Origin: Fimbriimonas sp.
Lineage (GTDB): Bacteria; Armatimonadota; Fimbriimonadia; Fimbriimonadales; Fimbriimonadaceae
Length of the DNA: 5,037 bases
Direction of reading: 5' to 3'
Assembly (NCBI GenBank): GCA_030447945.1
Contig: JAUJNV010000113.1
Location: 1 to 5,037, forward strand
The notes beneath the pieces were generated by a model. The model had not been told where the DNA came from. It did not search any database and saw only the letters and a program-made list of their open reading frames with translations. The stretch's first letter is position 1, and each line of letters opens with the position of its first letter. Below are positions 1 to 5,037 of the stretch, one piece after another. A program made the translations under genes and the position numbers.

Positions 1-438
1 CGGGTTGCGTGAGGCCCAGGCGACGGTGAGGCCGGCGATCGGAAGCGCGGGCCCGGCGACGATCAAGATCACCGGCGCGAGCAGGCTCCCGACCCACATG
101 CTCAGCCCGCCGAGCGCTGTCAGGGCCAGCCACAGGGCGATGTACCGGCTACGGCCGATGTCGCGCTCGACGCTGCCGCCTACCCAGAAAAGCCACATCA
201 CGAGGAAGATCACTAAGATCGGCCCCAACGGCTGGTTTAGGCCCGTGTAGGCGAAGGGGTAGGTGAGGAGGGCCCACGGCTGGGAAGTCAATCTGGCCGT
301 CAAGGCGAGCGACTCCCAGAAGCGGCCGCCCAAAAGCCAGAAGAAGAGCGCCGCCCCGACCAACGCGATCGCGAGCGCGACCGTCACCGGCGCGCCCTGA
401 CGCCGCGCTCCCGCCTTGAGGTCGTCGAAGAATCCCAT
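1..438 (-). CDS. Rhomboid-family membrane protein, probably catalytically inactive (partial, C-terminus off left edge)
   Basis: Reading leftward from the ATG at 438-436, 146 codons stay open to base 1, so the 3' end is missing. An in-frame TAA at 450-448 fixes this start. The protein is very hydrophobic, with likely membrane segments near residues 18-37, 71-88, 98-117 and 120-143. The segment SQPWALLTYPFAYTG (52-66) matches the rhomboid L1 loop pattern, and GGSVERDIGRSRY (87-99) matches the conserved G-x-x-x-E-R-x-x-G after TM2. GPALPIAGLTVAW (129-141) occupies the place of the GxSG motif that opens TM4. Known rhomboids are intramembrane serine proteases. Here the expected Ser position is Ala131, the next Gly is Leu132, and the TM2 H-x-x-x-N pair appears as Leu75 and Leu79, so I infer a non-proteolytic homologue. 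The last catalytic His would lie beyond the window. The gene is divergent from the MFS gene. Family assignment is fairly secure; the inactivity is an alignment by eye. Confidence 0.72.
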   Translation of the reverse strand, partial: MGFFDDLKAGARRQGAPVTVALAIALVGAALFFWLLGGRFWESLALTARLTSQPWALLTYPFAYTGLNQPLGPILVIFLVMWLFWVGGSVERDIGRSRYIALWLALTALGGLSMWVGSLLAPVILIVAGPALPIAGLTVAWASRNP

Positions 439-441
439 CTG

Positions 442-448
442 CTCCCCT
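442..448 (-). promoter_or_regulatory. Ribosome binding site of the rhomboid-like gene
   Basis: On the - strand the sequence AGGGGAG ends three bases before the ATG at 438; counted from the AGGGG core, the spacing is five bases. This purine-rich block follows the in-frame TAA directly and supports the chosen start. Confidence 0.5.
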
Positions 449-630
449 TAGGACGCCGCCCCACCCGCCCTTTGCGCAGCGGGAGGACGTTCCGCCCCTC
501 ACCTTGACGCGGCGCGGGCTCGCGGGGTTTCGGCCGCCCCGCCCGCCGGAGCGCCATGACACGGCGGCCCTCCCCTCTGTCCGGCTCCGCCCTCTTCCTA
601 CCGCAACACGGCCCATCCGGCGGTAGTCTT
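449..630. other. Divergent intergenic region, GC-rich, no clear promoter
   Basis: This stretch separates the leftward rhomboid-like gene from the rightward leader ORF and transporter, so both promoters should lie here. It is very rich in CCGCCC/GGCGGG runs. I see a TTGACG at 504-509 (+) but no -10 box at a suitable distance, and no other convincing sigma-70 pair on either strand. I see no RNA gene or array. Long open frames crossing it are proline/arginine-rich artefacts of high GC. Confidence 0.5.
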
Positions 631-636
631 AGGAAG
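631..636 (+). promoter_or_regulatory. Shine-Dalgarno sequence of the candidate leader ORF
   Basis: AGGAAG sits six bases before the ATG at 643. It is the best Shine-Dalgarno match between 439 and 702. The transporter ATG at 702 has no comparable purine block at proper spacing (GGGGAGAG at 677-684 is 17 bases away). Confidence 0.5.
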
Positions 637-642
637 AGCGAG

Positions 643-702
643 ATGTCGTTGCAACGTACGACCCGCAGCGTGCCCCGGGGAGAGCGCGCGGTATCTCTAT
701 AA
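643..702 (+). CDS. Candidate 19-codon leader peptide upstream of the MFS transporter
   Basis: ATG at 643 opens a short frame encoding MSLQRTTRSVPRGERAVSL and ending with TAA at 700-702. The stop shares its last base with the transporter ATG (TAATG at 700-704), the classic arrangement for translational coupling by termination and re-initiation. A good AGGAAG ribosome binding site precedes it, whereas the transporter has none of its own. The peptide has four arginines and no membrane segment, and I recognise no family. Leader ORFs are known upstream of some bacterial drug-efflux genes; a regulatory role here is inference. It could be a chance ORF, since a 19-codon open frame is common in GC-rich DNA; the combination of ribosome binding site and exact overlap is what makes it notable. 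Confidence 0.4.
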   Translation: MSLQRTTRSVPRGERAVSL

Positions 703-2105
703 TGGCCAACCCTGCTTCTGCCAACGTCACGCCCAAGATCAAGCCGGTGTTTCGGCGGCGAGAGGTGCTGCGCCTGCTTGCGATCGCGCTGGTGGCCGAG
801 ATCGGGTACGCGGTGCTCAACGTCTCGACGATGCCCGTGTACCTCAAGATGGACCGGGCGTTCGGGCCGTTCGCCATCTCCATCGTGCTCGTGGCGTTCC
901 TGCTGAGCGAGGCGGTGTTCAAGGGGCCGATGGGGCACGCCGCCGACCGGTACGGCGCGACCCGTCTGATGATGGCCGGCCCGGCGATCACGCTGGGAAC
1001 CGCGCTCCTCTCCCTCGCCGTGCCTTGGGGCAATCCTCGCATCGGAGAGGTGTGGGAGGTGGCGATCTTCTGTCTCCTGCGGGTGTGCGACGGGATCGGC
1101 GCGGCCATGCTCTGGCCCGCCGCGTTCGCCCTGATGAGCGATACCGTCGCCGACGACGAGCGGCAGGAGGCGATGTCGCTCCTGAACATGTGCTACCTGG
1201 TGGGGATCGCCCTCGCCTTCCCGGCCGGGGGCGCGGCGGCCAAGTTCACGGGGAGTCGCACGGCGGGGTTCTATCTGGCGGCGGTCTTTTTCGCCCTCGC
1301 GGCCTTCGCAACCTGGCGGATGGTGCGGCGGGAATCCAAGCGGACCGACGTCTCGGACGTGGGGGAGCACGAGGGGTTCCAGATCGCGTCGTTCCTCGGC
1401 TCCATGCGCGCCATCCCGGCCTATCTGATCCTCGCGGTCGTCACCTTCATGGGCATCGGGTTCCCAATGGCGATCATCAAGATCTTCGCGCTGGAGGAGT
1501 TCCGCATGGACGAGCTGCAGTTCGGCGCGCTCGTATTTCCCGGCGCGATCGCGATGGCCGGGCTGGCGGTGCCGATGTCCAAGTACGGCGAGCGGGTGGG
1601 TCGCGCGCGGGCGGTGCACATCGGGATGGGGCTGTGCGCGCTGGGGCTCCTGTTCATCTCCCTAGGCGCTTTCGTGCCGACCTTGCGAGTGCCCTGGGCG
1701 TTCGCACTGGGCGGTATTCCCGTGGGCGTGGGCTTCCTGCTCTCGATCCCGGCGTGGCTCACGAGCGTGAGCGACATCGACCCGAAGAAGCGCGCCGCGA
1801 ACCTCGGCGCCGTGATGACCGCGCAAGGCCTCGGGGCCATCGTCGGTGCACCGCTCGGCGGGCTCATGTACCAAGAGCTCGTGCCCGTGGGCCAGCGGCT
1901 CGGGCTGGGGGCGAGCTTCGGCCACTACTCCCCCTTCGTGGGCTGCTTCGTCTGCGTCGCCCTGGGCTGGGCCCTCTCGCTACGCCTCCTCCGCGTCGGC
2001 AGCGAGCCCGCTCCCCACACTCCGCCGATCCCCGCCACTACCGCCCTCGGCCTCGACGGCCCCAATCCTCCGACGAGCGAGATCACCAAGAGCGCCGAAG
2101 CATAG
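702..2105 (+). CDS. Major facilitator superfamily (MFS) transporter, DHA1-like efflux type
   Basis: The 467-residue protein has about 12 hydrophobic segments (roughly 22-46, 56-76, 90-107, 118-142, 158-178, 187-207, 237-260, 274-292, 304-324, 331-354, 366-388 and 410-431) and a charged central loop at 208-232, the two-times-six MFS plan. Motif A is present in the TM2-TM3 loop (G78-xxx-D82-R83-Y-G85) with a related copy in the second half (K294-Y-G-E-R-V-G-R301). R127-xx-D-G-x-G in TM4 resembles motif B, and the P174-A-G-G end of TM5 resembles motif C of antiporters. These suggest a proton-driven exporter at the cytoplasmic membrane; the substrate cannot be told. The tail after 432 is proline-rich and probably disordered. 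ATG 702 is the first start in frame after a TAG at 630-632; there is no own Shine-Dalgarno, and translation may be coupled to the leader ORF at 643-702. Confidence 0.88.
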   Translation: MANPASANVTPKIKPVFRRREVLRLLAIALVAEIGYAVLNVSTMPVYLKMDRAFGPFAISIVLVAFLLSEAVFKGPMGHAADRYGATRLMMAGPAITLGTALLSLAVPWGNPRIGEVWEVAIFCLLRVCDGIGAAMLWPAAFALMSDTVADDERQEAMSLLNMCYLVGIALAFPAGGAAAKFTGSRTAGFYLAAVFFALAAFATWRMVRRESKRTDVSDVGEHEGFQIASFLGSMRAIPAYLILAVVTFMGIGFPMAIIKIFALEEFRMDELQFGALVFPGAIAMAGLAVPMSKYGERVGRARAVHIGMGLCALGLLFISLGAFVPTLRVPWAFALGGIPVGVGFLLSIPAWLTSVSDIDPKKRAANLGAVMTAQGLGAIVGAPLGGLMYQELVPVGQRLGLGASFGHYSPFVGCFVCVALGWALSLRLLRVGSEPAPHTPPIPATTALGLDGPNPPTSEITKSAEA

Positions 2106-2142
2106 GGGCGGGCCGCACGGGTTTCGCGTGGCTGCCTCTCGA

Positions 2143-2175
2143 CAGGCGCCCGTCTCCCAGATGGGCGAGCGCCTG
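2143..2175 (+). terminator. Stable hairpin after the MFS gene, possible terminator or 5'-UTR structure of gap
   Basis: CAGGCGC (2143-2149) pairs with GCGCCTG (2169-2175). CCGTCT (2150-2155) then pairs with AGATGG (2159-2164), including one G-U, around a CCC loop, with a four-base bulge (2165-2168). This gives 13 pairs in all. Only TT follows, so it is not a standard rho-independent terminator. It begins 37 bases after the transporter stop and lies 110 bases before the gap start, so it could end the first transcript or belong to the second. Confidence 0.4.
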
Positions 2176-2190
2176 TTCCGAGACGAAGGC

Positions 2191-2217
2191 ATCCGCATCA
2201 TCCGGACGATCCGCGCG
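2191..2217 (+). repeat. Three tandem 9-bp units beginning ATCCG
   Basis: ATCCGCATC, ATCCGGACG and ATCCGCGCG follow each other without gaps, sharing ATCCG at a 9-bp period. They lie just upstream of gap, over the -35 region of the weak -10 candidate at 2234-2239. They could be binding sites for a regulator or a chance pattern. Confidence 0.4.
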
Positions 2218-2233
2218 TGTCCGAACCGGTAGG

Positions 2234-2239
2234 TAAACT
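2234..2239 (+). promoter_or_regulatory. Weak -10 candidate for gap
   Basis: TAAACT matches TATAAT at four of six positions and would give a leader of about 40 bases before gap. No recognisable -35 box lies 16-18 bases upstream, so this is only a candidate. Confidence 0.18.
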
Positions 2240-2273
2240 CCGCCCGCGCGTCCGGCGACGGGGCCACGGCGCC

Positions 2274-2277
2274 GGAG
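2274..2277 (+). promoter_or_regulatory. Ribosome binding site of gap
   Basis: GGAG lies seven bases before the ATG at 2285, an optimal spacing that supports the start. Confidence 0.7.
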
Positions 2278-2284
2278 AAATCTT

Positions 2285-3301
2285 ATGGCCACACGCATCG
2301 GCATCAACGGCTTCGGGCGCATCGGGCGCCTCTCATTGCGCGCCATCCTCGCGCGGCACCCCGAGAACCTCGAGGTCGTGGCGGTCAACGACCTGACCGA
2401 CACAGAGACCAACGCGCACCTCTTCAAGTACGACAGCACCTACGGCCCCTTCGCGGGCGGCCCGGTCGGGCACGACGAGGACGAGATCCACGTCAATGGC
2501 AAGGCGATCAAGGTCTTCGCCGAGCGCGATCCCGGGGCCATCCCCTGGGACAGCCTGGGCGTGGAAGTCGTGCTGGAGTGCACCGGCCTCTTCACCGACG
2601 CCACCAAGGCCGTCGCCCACCGCAACCACGGCGTGAAGAAGGTCGTCATCTCCGCCCCTGCCAAGAACGAGGACGTCACCATCGTGCTCGGCGTGAACGA
2701 CGACATGTACGACCCTGCGCGTCACCACGTCATCAGCAACGCGAGCTGCACCACGAACGGCCTGGCGCCGGTCGCCAAGGTGCTGCACGAGCGGTTCGGC
2801 ATCGAGAAGGGGCTGCTCACCACGGTCCACGCCTTCACGAACTCCCAGAAGACCCAGGACACCGCCGCCAAGGACCTGCGCGACGCGCGGGCGGCCTCCC
2901 AGAACATCGTTCCCTCCTCCACGGGCGCGGCGAAGGCCGTGGGCCTCGTCATCCCCGAGCTGAAGGGCAAGTTCACCGGCATGGCGTTCCGCGTTCCGAC
3001 GCCGACGGTCTCCGTCGTGGACTTCACGGCTCTCCTGAGCCGCGACGTGACCGTTGACGAGATCAATGCCGCCATGCGCGAGTACGCCGAGGGGCGGATG
3101 AAGGGGATCCTCGCCTACAGCGACGAGCAGCTCGTCTCCACCGACCTCAAGGGGAACGACCACTCTTCCATCTTCTCCTCCGTCGACACCGTCGGCATCG
3201 GGAACATGGTGAAGGTGGTGAGCTGGTACGACAACGAGTGGGGCTACTCCTGCCGCATCGCCGACATCTGCCAGTTCCTCGCGGACAAGGGACTGGGTTG
3301 A
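2285..3301 (+). CDS. gap: Type I glyceraldehyde-3-phosphate dehydrogenase (phosphorylating)
   Basis: This cytoplasmic glycolytic/gluconeogenic enzyme oxidises glyceraldehyde 3-phosphate with NAD(P)+ and phosphate to 1,3-bisphosphoglycerate, normally as a homotetramer. The 338 residues match the usual family length. The Rossmann motif NGFGRIGR is at 8-15 and the cofactor-binding VVAVNDLTD at 31-39. SNASCTTN at 151-158 carries catalytic Cys155, TTVHAFTNSQ at 179-188 carries His182, and the phosphate-site SSTGAAKAVG (211-220) and SWYDNEWGY (313-321) are all intact. Asp36 and Leu37 at the NAD-discriminating position point to NAD, but the site equivalent to the Bacillus Leu-Pro pair is Thr193-Ala194, so cofactor use is open. 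The usual second Cys of the active-site helix is Gly159. Start is ATG with GGAG seven bases upstream. No pgk or tpi follows, unlike many bacteria; the next gene is a peptidase. The stop codon is part of a GGGTTGA heptamer repeat. Confidence 0.97.
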   Translation: MATRIGINGFGRIGRLSLRAILARHPENLEVVAVNDLTDTETNAHLFKYDSTYGPFAGGPVGHDEDEIHVNGKAIKVFAERDPGAIPWDSLGVEVVLECTGLFTDATKAVAHRNHGVKKVVISAPAKNEDVTIVLGVNDDMYDPARHHVISNASCTTNGLAPVAKVLHERFGIEKGLLTTVHAFTNSQKTQDTAAKDLRDARAASQNIVPSSTGAAKAVGLVIPELKGKFTGMAFRVPTPTVSVVDFTALLSRDVTVDEINAAMREYAEGRMKGILAYSDEQLVSTDLKGNDHSSIFSSVDTVGIGNMVKVVSWYDNEWGYSCRIADICQFLADKGLG

Positions 3302-3342
3302 GGGTTGAGGGTTAGGGGTTGAAATTTTGGGTTTTGGGTTTT
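3295..3342 (+). repeat. GGGTTNN heptamer array (telomere-like), left part
   Basis: Four contiguous 7-bp units run from 3295 to 3322: GGGTTGA, GGGTTGA, GGGTTAG, GGGTTGA. After AATTTT come two GGGTTTT units (3329-3342). The first unit overlaps the last codons of gap, supplying its TGA stop. The evenly spaced GGG tracts (3295, 3302, 3309, 3315, 3329, 3336) fit a G-quadruplex motif on the + strand. Confidence 0.85.
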
Positions 3343-3366
3343 AGATTTCCCGGACAGGCTGGTACC

Positions 3367-3392
3367 TCAACCCTCCACCCTTAACCCTCAAC
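3367..3392 (-). repeat. Heptamer array in opposite orientation, right arm of inverted repeat
   Basis: On the - strand this reads GTTGA, GGGTTAA, GGGTGGA, GGGTTGA, the same 7-bp family pointing the other way. Aligned with 3297-3322, 22 of 26 positions are complementary, and two of the four mismatches become G-U pairs in RNA. The loop is 44 bases. The structure could act as a transcript-end or RNA-stabilising hairpin after gap; the sequence does not decide this. Confidence 0.8.
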
Positions 3393-3407
3393 AGCATCTG
3401 AGGCTAC

Positions 3408-3446
3408 GCCCGCAGGGCCTAAGGTGCCGGTTCCGGCCTTTTCCGG
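3408..3446 (+). other. Small GC hairpins between the repeat and the peptidase gene
   Basis: GCCC-GCA-GGGC (3408-3418) and GCCGGTTCCGGC (3426-3437) are short hairpin-capable sequences; the second is followed by CTTTT and another TTCCGG. A weak terminator for gap or a regulator site upstream of the peptidase is possible, but the stems are only four pairs. Confidence 0.22.
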
Positions 3447-3459
3447 TGTAGAGTAGGCG

Positions 3460-4956
3460 ATGCTCCGCCGAGCCTCTCTCCTCGTCGTCGCCCTTGCCGC
3501 CGCGTTCGCGCCCGCGCAGTATCCGGGCGCAACGCCGCCCCCTTACGAGCGTGGCCGCGGTTTCAACGCCATTTCGGTGAAGGACGCGCGCGCGTTCCTG
3601 GGCTACCTCGCGGGGCCGCAGACGGAAGGGCGCGGCACGGGGCAGCCGGGGTACCAGAAGGCCGCGGTGTACGTCGCCGCGAAGTTCCGGCAACTCGGCC
3701 TCAAGCCGGTGGGAGACAAGGGGACCTTCTTCCAGAACGTTCCGTTCGTCCGCACCCGCGCGCGGCCGGGGGCCACCCTGATCCAAATCGAGGGGACGCC
3801 GGTGAGGCTCACGCGGGACGCGGAGATCTCCTTCGCGGGACTGCGGCGCGACCTAAACGTTGCCGCCCCTGTCTCGTTCGTCGTCTCGTCATCGGAGGAG
3901 GCGAGCCTCCCCGAGACGAACTCGCTCGAGGGGAAAGCCGTGATCGTCGTCGGCAAAGCCGCGGGACGCAGGCTGCGATTCCAGTTGCTCCGCTCCAAGG
4001 CCGCCGTCATCCTCCACACCGCGCCGAGCCTCTGGACGCCGAACGACTGGGCGGTAGGCCGCGCGGCCGGGGGAGGCCGAGCCGACACCCGCCCGCCCGT
4101 CGGCTACCTGAGGCCGGCGGCGGCTATGCGCTTGGCGCGGGCGATGGGCGCCGGGAACGGAACGGAAATCTACACGGGGGGATTCCCGAGCTCGACCACG
4201 GCCGGGGTCGCTTCGCCTCAGGGCAAGCTCAAGGTTGTCGCGAAGCTCCAGCAGGAGAGGATCGAAGTGCCCAACGTGGTCGGCCTGCTGCCCGGCCGGG
4301 ACCCCACGCTGAAGGCGGAGGTCATCGGCATCGGCGCCCACCTCGACCACCTGGGGAAGCAGGGGAAGACGATCTACTACGGAGCGGACGACGATGGCTC
4401 CGGATCGACGGCGCTGCTCCTGGTGGCGAAGGCGATGGCCGCCAACCCCAAAAAGCCGCGGCGAAGCATCTTGTTCATGGCCTTCTGCGGCGAAGAGATG
4501 GGCCTCATCGGCTCGCGTTACTACGCCGAGAACCCGATCTTCCCCCACGAAAAGATGATCGCTGAGCTCCAGATGGATATGGTCGGCCGCAACGAGGAGA
4601 CGGCGACCGAGCCCGCGAGCGACAACGTCGACACGATCCACCTCGTCGGCAGCAAGCGGATCTCCACCGACCTGCACCGGATCGTCGAGGAGCAGAACCG
4701 GCACTTGAACTTCAAGTTCGAGTACGACGAAGAGGACGTCTACACGCGCAGCGACCACTACGCGTTCGCCGCGAAAGGCATCCCGATCGCCTTCCTCTTC
4801 GACGGCTTCCACCCGGACTACCACCAGCCGACGGACACCGTGGAAAAGATCAACTACCAGAAGATCGTGAGCGCCGCCCGCCTTTTCTACCTCGTCGCGC
4901 AGGAGCTGGCGAACCGCGACGAGAGGCCGACGAAGGACGTGGCCGCAGGACTTTGA
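3460..4956 (+). CDS. Secreted M28-family zinc metallopeptidase with PA-like insert
   Basis: Family M28 enzymes are co-catalytic two-zinc exopeptidases that trim N-terminal residues from peptides; some members have other roles. The 498 residues start with a signal peptide (RR, then a hydrophobic stretch at 6-17, likely cut after APA at 17-19), so the protein should be exported, with no lipobox. Residues 40-96 hold the typical start (FLGYLAG, EGRGTGQPG, LGLKPVGD). About 130-245 looks like a protease-associated (PA) insert. The catalytic core is complete: His294 and Asp296 in AHLDH, Asp311 in GADDDGSG, Glu345 (base) and Glu346 in CGEEMGL, Asp373 in QMDMVGR, and His455 in DYHQPTDT. RSDHYAF (430-436) is also conserved. 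An in-frame TAG at 3454-3456 fixes the ATG; the ribosome binding site is weak (GAG at 3451-3453). Specificity cannot be predicted. The gene appears to be transcribed alone. Confidence 0.93.
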   Translation: MLRRASLLVVALAAAFAPAQYPGATPPPYERGRGFNAISVKDARAFLGYLAGPQTEGRGTGQPGYQKAAVYVAAKFRQLGLKPVGDKGTFFQNVPFVRTRARPGATLIQIEGTPVRLTRDAEISFAGLRRDLNVAAPVSFVVSSSEEASLPETNSLEGKAVIVVGKAAGRRLRFQLLRSKAAVILHTAPSLWTPNDWAVGRAAGGGRADTRPPVGYLRPAAAMRLARAMGAGNGTEIYTGGFPSSTTAGVASPQGKLKVVAKLQQERIEVPNVVGLLPGRDPTLKAEVIGIGAHLDHLGKQGKTIYYGADDDGSGSTALLLVAKAMAANPKKPRRSILFMAFCGEEMGLIGSRYYAENPIFPHEKMIAELQMDMVGRNEETATEPASDNVDTIHLVGSKRISTDLHRIVEEQNRHLNFKFEYDEEDVYTRSDHYAFAAKGIPIAFLFDGFHPDYHQPTDTVEKINYQKIVSAARLFYLVAQELANRDERPTKDVAAGL

Positions 4957-4968
4957 GACGGTAGCGCT

Positions 4969-5008
4969 CCCCCTCCCCGGCACGAACCATCCGGGCAAGG
5001 GGAGGGGG
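4969..5008 (+). terminator. GC-rich hairpin downstream of the peptidase, probable terminator without U-tract
   Basis: CCCCCTCCCC (4969-4978) is perfectly complementary to GGGGAGGGGG (4999-5008), ten pairs around a 20-base loop, starting 12 bases after the peptidase stop. GAGAC (4955-4959), which spans the stop, could also pair with the GTCTC at 5008-5012. No T-run follows (TCTCGTGCGG), so intrinsic termination would be atypical. The right arm also resembles a Shine-Dalgarno sequence (GGAGG at 5001-5005, seven bases before a GTG at 5013), so the start of another gene cannot be excluded. Confidence 0.5.
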
Positions 5009-5023
5009 TCTCGTGCGGTGGAC

Positions 5024-5037
5024 CCTCGAGGCCGAGG
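5024..5037. other. Short inverted repeat at the right edge
   Basis: CCTCG (5024-5028) and CGAGG (5033-5037) are complementary around AGGC. It is cut by the window end, so its full extent is unknown. Confidence 0.25.

Noticed and set aside
504..532. TTGACG as a -35 box for a rightward promoter
   Set aside because: The sequence 16-18 bases downstream is GGGTTTCG-like with no resemblance to a -10 box.
698..703. Perfect TATAAT hexamer overlapping the MFS start codon
   Set aside because: A promoter here would start transcription after the ATG, no -35 box lies upstream at proper spacing, and the next in-frame start (GTG at 747) has no ribosome binding site. It is more likely the by-product of the TAATG overlap.
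384..1619. A 411-codon open frame on the - strand across the divergent gap and the MFS gene
   Set aside because: Its translation is dominated by Arg, His, Gly, Pro and Glu with no domain, typical of the antisense of GC-rich coding DNA. It overlaps the well-supported MFS gene and rhomboid-like gene.
2161..2232. A 23-codon ORF (MGERLFRDEG...) upstream of gap, considered as a leader peptide
   Set aside because: No Shine-Dalgarno precedes it, its ATG lies inside the 2143-2175 hairpin stem, and its stop is 52 bases from the gap start, so coupling is unlikely.
3295..3392. CRISPR array or true telomere
   Set aside because: The 7-bp units are far too short and lack spacers for CRISPR, and the repeat is internal and flanked by intact genes, so it is not a chromosome end.
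3889..4998. A 369-codon open frame antisense to the M28 peptidase
   Set aside because: It is an Arg/Val/Asp-rich mirror of the peptidase codons with no recognisable motif, while the sense frame has all M28 metal ligands and a signal peptide.

Overview
The window is strongly GC-rich bacterial chromosome with G/C-dominated third codon positions. It holds three complete genes on the + strand and one gene on the - strand that is cut by the left edge. It has no RNA genes, CRISPR array, transposase or phage gene. The gene set is ordinary. The style (high GC, solitary gap gene, secreted M28 peptidase, degenerate rhomboid, GGGTTGA-type intergenic repeats) would fit an Armatimonadota/Fimbriimonadales-like or similar free-living lineage. 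That placement is a weak guess; only a database search could settle it.

Layout. Positions 1-438 (-) encode the N-terminal 146 residues of a rhomboid-family membrane protein whose catalytic residues appear to be replaced. A 263-bp divergent gap follows (439-701). Near its right end lies a candidate 19-codon leader ORF (643-702) with a good Shine-Dalgarno sequence; its stop codon overlaps the start of the next gene (TAATG). Positions 702-2105 (+) encode a 12-TM major facilitator superfamily exporter. The 179-bp gap at 2106-2284 carries a long hairpin, a 3 x 9-bp repeat and the ribosome binding site of the next gene. Positions 2285-3301 (+) encode type I glyceraldehyde-3-phosphate dehydrogenase. 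The 158-bp gap at 3302-3459 contains a striking array of GGGTTNN heptamers on both strands, forming a long imperfect inverted repeat that starts inside the last codons of gap. Positions 3460-4956 (+) encode a secreted M28 zinc metallopeptidase, followed by a GC-rich hairpin.

How the genes relate. Each gene has its own sizeable upstream gap and the functions are unrelated (glycolysis, efflux, extracellular peptide hydrolysis, membrane rhomboid fold), so this looks like single-gene transcription units rather than an operon. I found no convincing new multi-gene system. The signals most worth checking are the leader ORF coupled to the transporter, the telomere-like heptamer inverted repeat after gap, and the apparently inactive rhomboid.
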